A DNA stretch of 64,000 nt. Origin: Yeosuana sp043876835. GTDB taxonomy: Bacteria > Bacteroidota > Bacteroidia > Flavobacteriales > Flavobacteriaceae. The notes below the pieces were generated by a model. The model had not been told where the DNA came from and searched no databases. It was given only the letters and a program-made list of their open reading frames with translations. Made by a program: the position numbers and the translations under genes. Positions 9,509 to 18,760 of this stretch are shown piece after piece. Where the stretch lies: the NCBI RefSeq assembly GCF_043876835.1, contig NZ_JBAWJZ010000002.1, positions 248,001 through 312,000 of the forward strand. Reading direction: 5' to 3'. Position 1 is the stretch's first letter. Each line of letters starts with the position of its first letter.

Positions 9509-9536
9509 AAATTTATTATGCGTGCATAATAAATTT
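9509..9536. promoter_or_regulatory. Candidate MarR operator: 28-bp palindrome
   Basis: Perfect 13-base arms, AAATTTATTATGC (9509-9521) and GCATAATAAATTT (9524-9536), are separated by GT. It lies directly upstream of the -7 box and across the -33 position of the marR-fadNAE promoter. No T run follows either arm, so it is not a terminator. A dimeric MarR protein bound here would block RNA polymerase. Confidence 0.7.
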
Positions 9537-9566
9537 AGTTAAAAATAGTTAACTAGTTATTAAAAA

Positions 9567-9597
9567 GAAAAGCCGCCTTATTTAAGGCGGCTTTTTA
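9567..9597 (-). terminator. Terminator after the 130-residue membrane protein gene
   Basis: A GC-rich stem (AAAGCCGCCTTA against TAAGGCGGCTTT, 3-base loop) is followed on the minus strand by a T run. It separates the membrane-protein gene from the fad operon. Confidence 0.85.
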
Positions 9598-9614
9598 ATT
9601 TTATTTGGAATTAA

Positions 9615-10007
9615 TTATCCTAATTTATTATTCACTAAAGCAATTATTGCACCAGTAATAGCAGATAAAACAATTGTTAAAACAACATCTAATGCAAACA
9701 TTTGAAATGTAGCATCTGGATTCATAGCCATATTAAAAAAATTAAAATATAAGCCTAAAAAGAGTCCAATTATTGCTCCTGCTTTAGCTCCAGTTACTAT
9801 GGTGCTAATTTGTGCCCATTTGTTAAATATAAAGGAAAGAAACAGACCAAACGTTAGAGAGCCTAATGCTATCATTGTCATTGTATTTGGCGCTTCTGCA
9901 GGTTGCGGAAACGAATCCTTGAATAAGATTCCGTAAAGTAACCACCCTAGAAAAAAGGAAGCGATGCCCCCAACAATTCCTGAAATTAAAAAATTTTTTG
10001 TTTTCAT
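9615..10007 (-). CDS. Small integral membrane protein, function unknown
   Basis: This 130-residue protein has four evident hydrophobic helices (approximately residues 7-28, 43-62, 73-95 and 103-127) rich in Gly and Ala. Short polar connections lie between them (FKDSFPQPAEAPN after the first). No catalytic motif or named domain is recognised with confidence. It is transcribed alone: it has its own terminator downstream, and 143 bases of AT-rich DNA separate it from the acyl-CoA synthetase gene upstream. Confidence 0.75.
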   Translation of the reverse strand: MKTKNFLISGIVGGIASFFLGWLLYGILFKDSFPQPAEAPNTMTMIALGSLTFGLFLSFIFNKWAQISTIVTGAKAGAIIGLFLGLYFNFFNMAMNPDATFQMFALDVVLTIVLSAITGAIIALVNNKLG

Positions 10008-10150
10008 TTGCTATTGATTAATTAGTTAGTATCAATAAATATATTAAAATATTAGTAATATCTTAATTAAAAATAATAAAAAATATCAATATCATTAAAA
10101 TGAAGTTAAAAAAAACAAATAATATAATATGAAATTATCTAAAAAATACT

Positions 10151-11923
10151 TTAAGGGCGATATATTTTTTCTATCAAATCTTTATAGATTTCTTTGATCA
10201 CTTTCCTTTTCATTTTCAAGGTTGGTGTGAGATGACCATCATTGATAGACCAAACATCTGCTGTTAGTTCAAACTTCTTAACTTGCTCCCAATTTCCAAA
10301 TTTCTTATTGGTTTTATTAATTTCCTTTTGAATACGATCTTTAATTATTTGGGAAGAAACAATTGATTTATTATCAGATTTAATGTCAATTCCTTTTTTT
10401 TCAATCCAATGTCTTATAAAATGAAAATCTGGTTGTATAAGTGCTGCTGGCATTTTTTCTCCTTCACCAATTACCATAATTTGTTCTATAAAATGAGATT
10501 GTTTTAGTTCGTTTTCGATAAGTGCAGGTGCTACATATTTACCACCAGAGGTTTTAAACATTTCTTTTTTTCTATCAGTAATTTTTAAAAAACCATCATT
10601 GCTTACTTCACCAATATCACCAGTATGAAAATAACCATCTGTCATAACTTCAGCTGTTTTTTCAGGATCTTTATAATAACCAAGCATAACATTTGGACCT
10701 TTTACTAATATTTCTCCGTCTTCAGCAATTTTCACTTCTACATTGTCAATGATACGCCCAACAGTGCCAACTCTAAAACCACCATTACGCATATCATTAA
10801 CAGAAATAACAGGAGAAGTTTCTGTTAAGCCATAGCCTTCCATAATAGGCATTTCTGCGGCAGCAAAAGTTCTAGTTAATCTTGGTTGCAATGCTGCGCT
10901 TCCAGATACCATTAAATCTAAGTTTCCACCTAAACCCTCTTTCCATTTACTGAAAATTAATTTTCTGGCAAGTTTTAATTGAAGTTCATACCATAAACCG
11001 TTTTTACCATAAGGCTCATATTTTAAACCTAAATCTACTGCCCAGAAAAATAATGCTCGTTTAATACCCTTTAATTCTGAACCTTTTTCAACTATCTTGT
11101 CATATACTTTTTCGTAAAGTCTGGGGACAGCCGTCATCACATTGGGTTTAATCTCTTTTAGGTTGTCATTCATTTTATCAATAGATTCAGCAAAATAAAT
11201 AGAGACACCACAATATTGATATAGGTACAATATCATACGCTCAAAAACATGACAAATAGGCAAAAAACTTAATGCCTTTGATTTGCCATATTCAAAAGGC
11301 ACACGCTTTTCGCTATCCAGTACATTGGATATTAAATTATTATGTGATAGCATAACGCCTTTGGGTTTTCCAGTTGTTCCAGAAGTATAGATTATGGTCG
11401 CTAAATCATGAGATTTTACATTGTCATTTCTTATGTCTACTTCATTTTGATTGCTTTGATCTTCTCCTAATTTTAAAACCTCTGTCCAATTATGTTCACC
11501 AGCAATAACATCAAAAGTGTAAACTCCTTTAAGTTTTGTTTTTCCTTTTATAGCATTTAGTTTTTCTAAAACTTCAATATCTGAAACAAAACAATAAGTA
11601 GACTCAGAATGATTTAAAATATATTCATAATCTTCTTTAGCAATAGTTGGATAAATAGGTACATTTTGAGCACCTATTTGCAAAACCCCAATATCTAAAA
11701 CACTCCATTCTGTTCTATTAGTGCTTGAAATAACAGCAATTTTATCGTTTTGGTTAACACCTAACCTTAATAATCCACGACTTATAGTATTAGCTTGAAA
11801 GAAATATTCTTGAGAAGAAATTGAAACCCATTCGCCATTATACTTGGTTACTAATGCTTTATTTAAATTGAATTTTTCAAGTTGATATTTTGGAATATCA
11901 AAAATCCTTGTTATTTCAGTCAT
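10151..11923 (-). CDS. Long-chain fatty-acid--CoA ligase (AMP-forming)
   Basis: This 590-residue acyl-adenylate-forming enzyme activates fatty acids to acyl-CoA. The P-loop-like A3 motif is IIYTSGTTGKPKGVMLSHNN. Also visible are the A5 motif EGYGLTETSPVIS, the A7/A8 region YFHTGDIGEV and DRKKEMFKTSGGKYVAP, and a C-terminal Lys in LTPTLKMKRKVI. Length and the FMN-like internal region (VFERMILYLY) match the long-chain (AMP-binding FAA1/FadD15-like) group, not short-chain acetyl-CoA synthetase. It lies two genes upstream of the fad operon on the same strand but is separately terminated. It would supply that operon's substrate. Confidence 0.92.
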   Translation of the reverse strand: MTEITRIFDIPKYQLEKFNLNKALVTKYNGEWVSISSQEYFFQANTISRGLLRLGVNQNDKIAVISSTNRTEWSVLDIGVLQIGAQNVPIYPTIAKEDYEYILNHSESTYCFVSDIEVLEKLNAIKGKTKLKGVYTFDVIAGEHNWTEVLKLGEDQSNQNEVDIRNDNVKSHDLATIIYTSGTTGKPKGVMLSHNNLISNVLDSEKRVPFEYGKSKALSFLPICHVFERMILYLYQYCGVSIYFAESIDKMNDNLKEIKPNVMTAVPRLYEKVYDKIVEKGSELKGIKRALFFWAVDLGLKYEPYGKNGLWYELQLKLARKLIFSKWKEGLGGNLDLMVSGSAALQPRLTRTFAAAEMPIMEGYGLTETSPVISVNDMRNGGFRVGTVGRIIDNVEVKIAEDGEILVKGPNVMLGYYKDPEKTAEVMTDGYFHTGDIGEVSNDGFLKITDRKKEMFKTSGGKYVAPALIENELKQSHFIEQIMVIGEGEKMPAALIQPDFHFIRHWIEKKGIDIKSDNKSIVSSQIIKDRIQKEINKTNKKFGNWEQVKKFELTADVWSINDGHLTPTLKMKRKVIKEIYKDLIEKIYRP

Positions 11924-12089
11924 TATGTTTTTTAAAAAGTTTAGTGTCTTGCAAAATAGGAAATAAAAAAGAATTTACAAGCGCAAGATTTAAAAATCAT
12001 GAATGCGAAAATATTATGGTTTTATTATAAACGAATAGAGTTAAATATGATATCACCAAATAAAAACTTTTATTATATGATTTATGTCA

Positions 12090-12120
12090 TTGAATACATC
12101 TTTTATAGTACATAATTTTG
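12090..12120 (+). promoter_or_regulatory. Promoter of ppdK
   Basis: TTG at 12090-12092 and TAATTTTG at 12113-12120 are separated by 20 bases, close to the Bacteroidota consensus TTG-N19-TAnnTTTG. The ppdK ATG follows 37 bases later. Confidence 0.6.
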
Positions 12121-12157
12121 TTGGCATTAAGTATAAAAAGTTAAAAAACATAATCAT

Positions 12158-14887
12158 ATGGAAATCTTAGAATCGGTAAAAACCAGAGTCTATAAATTCG
12201 GTAATAAAACTGCCGATGGCAATAGCAAAATGAAAAACCTTTTAGGAGGTAAAGGAGCAAATTTAGCAGAAATGAGTTTAATTGGAATACCAGTTCCCCC
12301 TGGATTTACAATTACTACCGAAGTTTGTACAGAATATAATCTACTTGGCCAAGAAGCAGTAGTGAATATGATTCTTCCAGAAGTGGAAAAGTCTATTGCA
12401 AATATTGAAAATATCATGGAAGCCAAATTTGGTGATAAAGAAAATCCACTATTAGTATCTGTTCGTTCTGGAGCCAGAGTATCTATGCCAGGTATGATGG
12501 ATACTGTTTTAAATCTTGGTTTAAATGATGAGGTTGTTGTTGGTTTGGCAAAAAGAACCAATAATGAGCGTTTTGCATGGGATTCATACAGGCGTTTTAT
12601 TCAAATGTACGGAGATGTTGTTTTAGGTATGAAACCAGAATCAAAAGAAGATATAGACCCTTTTGAAGAAATCATGGAAGCGCTTAAACACAAACGCAAT
12701 ATTCAATTAGACACTGAATTTACTATTCAAGATTTAAAAGATTTAGTATATGACTTCAAAGAAGCAGTAAAGAAACGTACTGGTCATGATTTTCCAACAA
12801 ATCCTTGGGATCAACTTTGGGGAGCTGTAGTTGCTGTGTTTAACAGCTGGAATGGTGATAGAGCTGTTTATTACAGAAACATGCATGGTTACCCATCAGA
12901 TTGGGGAACTGCTGTAAATGTGCAAGCCATGGTTTATGGTAATATGGGAAATAACTCTGGTACTGGAGTTTGTTTTTCTAGAGATGCAGGAACAGGAGAA
13001 GATGTTTTCAATGGGGAATATTTAATTGATGCACAAGGAGAAGATGTGGTTGCTGGAACTAGAACACCACAACAAATCACTAAATTAGGCTCACTTCGTT
13101 GGGCAGAATTGGCAAAAGTAGAAGAGAAAGACAGAGCAAAAAATTACCCATCGCTTGAAGAATTGATGCCAAGTATCTATAATGAGTTGAATGAATATCA
13201 ACAAAAACTGGAAGATCATTACAAGGACATGCAAGATATGGAGTTTACCATTCAAGATGGAAAACTTTGGATGTTGCAAACCAGAAACGGAAAACGTACA
13301 GGAGCGGCAATGGTAAAAATAGCCATGGATATGTTAAAACAAGGAATGATTAATGAAAAAGAAGCTTTATTGCGTATTGAGCCAAATAAATTAGATGAAT
13401 TATTGCATCCTGTTTTTGACCCTAAAGCACTAAAAAAATCACATGTTATAGCCCAAGGGTTGCCAGCGTCACCTGGTGCTGCAACTGGACAAATTGTATT
13501 CTTTGCAGATGAAGCCAATAAATTTAAATACACCATTTTAACACGCATTGAAACTTCTCCAGAAGATTTAGAAGGAATGAACATTGCCAGAGGTATTTTA
13601 ACTGCTCGTGGAGGAATGACTTCTCATGCTGCAGTAGTAGCTCGTGGAATGGGTAAATGTTGCGTTTCGGGTGCAGGTGCTTTAAAAATCAATTATAAAA
13701 CAAGAACTTTAACTGTTGATGGAAAAGAATATCATGAAGGTGATTGGATTTCTTTAAATGGTTCAACTGGTAATATTATTGAAGGTAAAGTAGCAACTAT
13801 CGAGCCTGAATTAAGTGGTGAATTTGCAGAGCTTATGAACCTATCAGATAAATATGCTACTATGCAAGTTAGAACAAATGCCGACACTCCTAAAGATGCA
13901 AGAATTGCTCGTAGCTTTGGAGCTCAAGGTATAGGTTTAACAAGAACAGAGCATATGTTCTTTGAAGTTGACCGTATTAAAGCCATGCGTGAAATGATTT
14001 TAGCAGATACTGTTAAAGGCAGAAAACATGCTTTAGAATCATTATTGCCAATGCAACGTGATGATTTTGAGGGAATTTTTGAAGCAATGCAAGGGCTACC
14101 AGTAACAGTGAGATTGTTAGATCCACCTTTACATGAATTTGTTCCTCATCAATTAGCTCAACAAAAAGAGTTAGCTGAAGAAATGCATATTTCATTAGAA
14201 GCTGTAAAAAGTAAAATAGTTGAATTGGAAGAATTTAACCCAATGCTTGGTCATAGAGGTTGTAGATTGGGAAATACCTATCCAGAAATTACCGAAATGC
14301 AAGCTAGAGCTATCATTGAAGCAGCATTAAATTTAAAAGCTAAAGGCATTGTAGCAAAACCAGAAATTATGGTTCCGCTTATTGGAACTGTTGCAGAATT
14401 TGAAATGCAAGAGCAAATTATAAGAAACACAGCTCAAAAGGTTTTTGAAGAATATAATGATTCAATTGACTTTTTAGTAGGAACAATGATTGAAATTCCT
14501 AGAGCAGCGTTAACAGCAGATTTAATTGCTAAAAAAGCTGAGTTCTTCTCATTTGGAACCAATGATTTAACTCAAATGGCTTTTGGTTATTCAAGAGATG
14601 ATGCTGGTAAATTTTTACCAATATATATAGAAAAAGGCATTTTAAAAGTAGATCCGTTTGAAGTACTTGATCAAGAAGGTGTTGGTCAATTAGTAAAAAT
14701 GGGCACAGAAAAAGGTAGAAGTTCAAAACCAAATTTAAAAGTTGGTATTTGTGGTGAACATGGTGGTGAGCCAAGTTCTGTTGAATTCTGCTATAACACA
14801 GGATTGAACTACGTAAGTTGTTCTCCTTATAGAGTTCCAATTGCACGCATTGCTTCTGCGCAAGCTGCAATTAAAAAGTCCATGTAA
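12158..14887 (+). CDS. ppdK: Pyruvate, phosphate dikinase
   Basis: This 909-residue enzyme reversibly converts pyruvate, ATP and phosphate to PEP, AMP and pyrophosphate. Three regions are clear: an ATP-grasp nucleotide domain (GGKGANLAEMSLIGIPVPPG near the start, VSVRSGARVSMPGMMDT); the swivelling phospho-histidine domain with catalytic His490 in GGMTSHAAVVARGMG; and a C-terminal TIM barrel for PEP/pyruvate (FGTNDLTQMAFGYSRDD, VGICGEHGGEPSSVEFC). The length and GGMTSHAA signature favour PPDK over PEP synthase. It is monocistronic with its own promoter and terminator. Together with beta-oxidation upstream it suggests gluconeogenic use of C2/C3 carbon, which is inference. Confidence 0.95.
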   Translation: MEILESVKTRVYKFGNKTADGNSKMKNLLGGKGANLAEMSLIGIPVPPGFTITTEVCTEYNLLGQEAVVNMILPEVEKSIANIENIMEAKFGDKENPLLVSVRSGARVSMPGMMDTVLNLGLNDEVVVGLAKRTNNERFAWDSYRRFIQMYGDVVLGMKPESKEDIDPFEEIMEALKHKRNIQLDTEFTIQDLKDLVYDFKEAVKKRTGHDFPTNPWDQLWGAVVAVFNSWNGDRAVYYRNMHGYPSDWGTAVNVQAMVYGNMGNNSGTGVCFSRDAGTGEDVFNGEYLIDAQGEDVVAGTRTPQQITKLGSLRWAELAKVEEKDRAKNYPSLEELMPSIYNELNEYQQKLEDHYKDMQDMEFTIQDGKLWMLQTRNGKRTGAAMVKIAMDMLKQGMINEKEALLRIEPNKLDELLHPVFDPKALKKSHVIAQGLPASPGAATGQIVFFADEANKFKYTILTRIETSPEDLEGMNIARGILTARGGMTSHAAVVARGMGKCCVSGAGALKINYKTRTLTVDGKEYHEGDWISLNGSTGNIIEGKVATIEPELSGEFAELMNLSDKYATMQVRTNADTPKDARIARSFGAQGIGLTRTEHMFFEVDRIKAMREMILADTVKGRKHALESLLPMQRDDFEGIFEAMQGLPVTVRLLDPPLHEFVPHQLAQQKELAEEMHISLEAVKSKIVELEEFNPMLGHRGCRLGNTYPEITEMQARAIIEAALNLKAKGIVAKPEIMVPLIGTVAEFEMQEQIIRNTAQKVFEEYNDSIDFLVGTMIEIPRAALTADLIAKKAEFFSFGTNDLTQMAFGYSRDDAGKFLPIYIEKGILKVDPFEVLDQEGVGQLVKMGTEKGRSSKPNLKVGICGEHGGEPSSVEFCYNTGLNYVSCSPYRVPIARIASAQAAIKKSM

Positions 14888-14905
14888 TTATTTGTTTTAA
14901 GTTTG

Positions 14906-14943
14906 AAAACCCGAAGTAAGAATTTATTTTACTTCGGGTTTTT
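14906..14943. terminator. Bidirectional terminator between ppdK and purL
   Basis: Arms AAAACCCGAAGTAA (14906-14919) and TTACTTCGGGTTTT (14929-14942) enclose a 9-base loop with A and T runs outside. This suits both convergent genes. Confidence 0.88.
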
Positions 14944-14957
14944 GTTTATAAAAAAAA

Positions 14958-17900
14958 TTATTTATTCTCAATCCACTTTCTGGCATTCACAAAAGCTTCT
15001 AACCAAGGAGATACTTCGTCTTTTCTTTCACTAGGATAATAAGCCCAGTTCCATTGAAAAGTAGAACGCTCAATATGTGGCATAGTAACCAAATGTCTAC
15101 CAGTTTTATCGCACATCATAGCGGTGTTAAAGTCTGATCCATTTGGGTTATGAGGATATTCTGCATAACTATATTTAGCAACAATATTATAGTTGTCTTC
15201 TGAAAGCGGTAAACTGAATTTACCTTCACCATGAGAAATCCAAACCCCTAAAGTACTACCTGAAAGTGTAGATAGCATAACTGAATTGTTTTCCTGAACC
15301 TTTACAGATGTAAAGTTGCTTTCGTGTTTATGAGAATCGTTATAGGTCATTTTTCCATGAACTTCATGCTCTGGATTGATTTCTTCAAGTTCCATAAATA
15401 ACTGGCATCCATTACAAATCCCAACAGAAAGAGTATCTTCTCTTTTAAAGAAATCTTGAATGGCTTTATTCGCTTTTTCATTGTATTTAATAGCTCCAGC
15501 CCAACCTTTAGCAGAACCTAAAACATCACTATTCGAAAATCCACCAACAGCTCCTAGAAACTGAATGTCTTCAAGCGTTTCACGACCTGAAATCAAATCG
15601 GTCATGTGTACATCTTTTACATCAAATCCAGCTAAATACATGGCGTTTGCCATTTCACGCTCTGAGTTGCTACCTTTTTCGCGTAAAATCGCTGCTTTTG
15701 GTCTAGGCTTGCTAGCGTCGATAGCAGGAAGTTTACCTGTAAAGTGGCTAGGGAATGTGTACTTTAATGGTTGATTTTTATAATTTTTATACCTTGCTTC
15801 AGCTAAATTATTTGCGGTTTGTTTTTGGTCTAATAAGAAGGATGTTTTAAACCACATATCACGTAAACGTGATACTGTCATGGTAAATACATCTGTTCCG
15901 TTGATGATGCTTACCACATCACTTTTGGTTACTTTACCGATGTTAAAAAATTCAATTTGAGCTTCAGATAACAAAGTTTCAATAGAAGCATCTGTTGATT
16001 GTATTACAATACCAGCATTTTCTGCAAACAATAATTTAAATGAATCTTTTTCAGATAATGCTGTTAGATCTAATTCTGCACCTAAATTGTTGTCTGCAAA
16101 ACACATTTCCAATAAGGTAGTAATCAAACCACCAGAGGCCACATCATGACCTGCAACAATTTTGTTTTCTTTTATTAATTTTTGAATGGTATTAAAAACC
16201 GTTTTCACATAAGCTGCACTTTTTACATTTGGAGTATCACTACCAATTTTATTTACAACTTGAGCAAAAGAACTTCCACCTAGTTTAAAATTATCTTGTG
16301 AAACATTGATATAGTATATGCCTCCTGAATTTTTTTGAAAAACCGGCTCAACAACTTTAGTGATGTCATTGCAATTTGCAGCCGCAGAAATAATAACAGT
16401 TCCCGGAGCAATAACTTCCTCATTGGGATATTTTTGCTTCATAGAAAGAGAATCTTTACCAGTTGGAACGTTGATGCCTAAATCGATAGCAAATTCTGAA
16501 ACAGCTTTTACAGCTTCATATAAACGAGCATCTTCACCTTCATTTTTACAAGGCCACATCCAGTTTGCAGATAGGGAAACACTTTGTAAACCATCTTTTA
16601 AAGGAGCCCAAACAATATTGGTTAAAGCTTCTGTTATACCATTTCTGCTTCCTGCTACCGGATTAATTAATCCAGAAATAGGAGAGTGCCCGATAGAAGT
16701 TGCAATACCTTCTTTTCCTTTGTAATCTAAGGCCATAACGCCAAGATTATTTAAAGGTAATTGTAAAGGCCCTACACATTGTTGTTTTGCTACTTTTCCT
16801 CCAACACAACGGTCAACTTTATTAGTTAGCCAATCCTTACTGGCAACGGCTTCCAGTTGTAATAACTGGTCTAAATAATCATAAAATTTATCTTTATTAT
16901 ATGTAATATCTGGATAAATTCTATTAACAGTTTTATCATGCATATATGTTTTTGGAGAACTACCGAACATATCATCCATTTCTAAATCCATCGGCTTATC
17001 ACCTTTAGTTTTAGACTCAAAAGTGAATCGGTTATTTCCAGTCACATCACCAACAGTGTACATTGGAGAACGTTCGCGTTCTGCGATGCGTTGCAAAGTT
17101 TCAATATGTTTTTCGGCAATTACCAATCCCATACGCTCTTGAGATTCGTTACCTATAATTTCTTTATCAGATAGTGTAGGGTCACCAACGGGTAATTTAT
17201 CTAAATCAATCAAACCGCCAGTTTCTTCAACTAATTCACTTAAACAATTTAAATGTCCGCCAGCGCCATGATCATGGATAGAAATAATATAATTTTCATC
17301 ACTTTCAACCATGCCACGAACCGCATTTGAAGCGCGTTTTTGCATTTCAGGGTTAGAACGTTGAACTGCATTTAATTCTATTCCAGAAGCAAAAGCACCA
17401 GTGTCAGCTGACGAAACAGCAGCTCCACCCATACCAATACGGTAGTTTTCTCCACCTAGAATAACTATTTTATCACCAGCTTTTGGCTTGTCTTTTAATG
17501 CTTGATCTGCTTTTCCATAACCGATGCCACCAGCTTGCATAATTACCTTGTCGAACCCAAGTTTTCTGGCGTCTTCTTCATGTTCAAAAGTTAATATAGA
17601 TCCACAGATAAGTGGTTGTCCAAACTTGTTACCAAAATCTGAAGCTCCGTTACTTGCTTTTATTAGAATATCCATTGGAGTTTGGTATAACCATTTGCGT
17701 TCTGCCATAGCTTGTTCCCAAGGACGATTTTCTTCTAAACGTGAATAAGAAGTCATATAGACAGCAGTTCCAGCTAAAGGTAAAGAACCTTTACCACCAG
17801 CAAGTCTGTCACGAATTTCTCCACCTGAACCCGTTGCAGCACCATTGAAAGGTTCAACAGTAGTAGGGAAATTATGTGTTTCAGCTTTTAATGAGATAAC

Positions 17901-18620
17901 AGATTCAAAATCTTTTGTTTGATAAAAATCTGGTTTATCGGCTGTTTTAGGCGCAAATTGTTCAACAACTGGACCTTTTATAAAAGCAACATTGTCTTTG
18001 TAAGCCGAAACAATATCATTTGGATTTGTTTCTGATGTTTTTTTAATCATTTTGAAAAGCGAAACAGGCTTTTCTTCTCCATCAATTACAAAAGTTCCAT
18101 TAAAAATCTTATGTCTGCAATGCTCTGAGTTTACTTGTGAAAATCCAAAAACTTCAGAATCGGTTAATAGTCGACCTATTTTTTTTGAAACACCTTCTAA
18201 ATAAGAGACTTCTTCATCGCTTAATGACAATCCTTCTTGCTTATTGTATTCAGCAATGTTGTGGATATTAATAATAGGTTCGGGAATAATATTTATAGTA
18301 AATGATTCTTGATTTAATCCATTAAATTTTTCAGAAATCATAGGATCAAAACCTTTGAAATCTTTTGAAACAGCATTAAATTCTTCAATTCTTATAATAT
18401 CTGGGATTCCCATATTTTGAGTAATCTCAACGGCATTAGTGCTCCAAGGTGTTATCATGGCGGCACGCGGACCAACAAAAAAAGCATCAAGTGATGCTCG
18501 TTCTATTTTAGGCTGGTTGCCAAATAACCATTCTAATTTTGAAATGGTTTCTGTTGATAATTCTTTTGTTGTTTGAACAGCAAAAACCTTACTGTTTTCG
18601 TTTCCAAAGAAATGAATCAT
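14958..18620 (-). CDS. purL: Phosphoribosylformylglycinamidine synthase (single-chain PurL)
   Basis: This 1220-residue enzyme makes FGAM from FGAR, ATP and glutamine in purine synthesis. It is the long PurL form with its own glutaminase. The synthetase domains show SEHCRHKIFNG, ETHNFPTTVEPFNGAATGSGG, HDHGAGGHLNCLSELVEE and the second half from about residue 600. The C-terminal class I glutaminase carries the nucleophile in SVGICNGCQLF and His in the SHGEGKF and later MPHIERS segments. It is somewhat shorter than the E. coli protein (about 1295). It stands alone, convergent with ppdK. A -7 box lies just upstream. Confidence 0.95.
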   Translation of the reverse strand: MIHFFGNENSKVFAVQTTKELSTETISKLEWLFGNQPKIERASLDAFFVGPRAAMITPWSTNAVEITQNMGIPDIIRIEEFNAVSKDFKGFDPMISEKFNGLNQESFTINIIPEPIINIHNIAEYNKQEGLSLSDEEVSYLEGVSKKIGRLLTDSEVFGFSQVNSEHCRHKIFNGTFVIDGEEKPVSLFKMIKKTSETNPNDIVSAYKDNVAFIKGPVVEQFAPKTADKPDFYQTKDFESVISLKAETHNFPTTVEPFNGAATGSGGEIRDRLAGGKGSLPLAGTAVYMTSYSRLEENRPWEQAMAERKWLYQTPMDILIKASNGASDFGNKFGQPLICGSILTFEHEEDARKLGFDKVIMQAGGIGYGKADQALKDKPKAGDKIVILGGENYRIGMGGAAVSSADTGAFASGIELNAVQRSNPEMQKRASNAVRGMVESDENYIISIHDHGAGGHLNCLSELVEETGGLIDLDKLPVGDPTLSDKEIIGNESQERMGLVIAEKHIETLQRIAERERSPMYTVGDVTGNNRFTFESKTKGDKPMDLEMDDMFGSSPKTYMHDKTVNRIYPDITYNKDKFYDYLDQLLQLEAVASKDWLTNKVDRCVGGKVAKQQCVGPLQLPLNNLGVMALDYKGKEGIATSIGHSPISGLINPVAGSRNGITEALTNIVWAPLKDGLQSVSLSANWMWPCKNEGEDARLYEAVKAVSEFAIDLGINVPTGKDSLSMKQKYPNEEVIAPGTVIISAAANCNDITKVVEPVFQKNSGGIYYINVSQDNFKLGGSSFAQVVNKIGSDTPNVKSAAYVKTVFNTIQKLIKENKIVAGHDVASGGLITTLLEMCFADNNLGAELDLTALSEKDSFKLLFAENAGIVIQSTDASIETLLSEAQIEFFNIGKVTKSDVVSIINGTDVFTMTVSRLRDMWFKTSFLLDQKQTANNLAEARYKNYKNQPLKYTFPSHFTGKLPAIDASKPRPKAAILREKGSNSEREMANAMYLAGFDVKDVHMTDLISGRETLEDIQFLGAVGGFSNSDVLGSAKGWAGAIKYNEKANKAIQDFFKREDTLSVGICNGCQLFMELEEINPEHEVHGKMTYNDSHKHESNFTSVKVQENNSVMLSTLSGSTLGVWISHGEGKFSLPLSEDNYNIVAKYSYAEYPHNPNGSDFNTAMMCDKTGRHLVTMPHIERSTFQWNWAYYPSERKDEVSPWLEAFVNARKWIENK

Positions 18621-18652
18621 TTTATGTTTATTTGTGTTGTTTGATTAAAGTG

Positions 18653-18660
18653 CAAATTTA
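18653..18660 (-). promoter_or_regulatory. -7 promoter box of purL
   Basis: The minus strand reads TAAATTTG (consensus TAnnTTTG), 32 bases before the purL ATG. No clear TTG -33 element is visible. Confidence 0.5.
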
Positions 18661-18730
18661 ATTTTTTTAGTTATAAGATGTGTGTAAAACTTTAAGTTAA
18701 TTAAAGAGTTATTCACGATGTTTTAAACAT

Positions 18731-18756
18731 AAAAAAAGCGACTCATTTAGTCGCTT
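18731..18756 (-). terminator. Terminator of the endonuclease I gene
   Basis: Arms AAGCGACT and AGTCGCTT around a short loop are followed on the minus strand by seven T bases. It lies 5 bases after the stop of the nuclease gene. Confidence 0.85.
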
Positions 18757-18760
18757 CAAT

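Noticed and set aside
12190..12561. 123-residue antisense ORF inside ppdK
   Set aside because: It is antisense to a strongly conserved ATP-grasp domain; no independent support.
16360..16725. 121-residue antisense ORF inside purL
   Set aside because: Shadow of conserved PurL codons.
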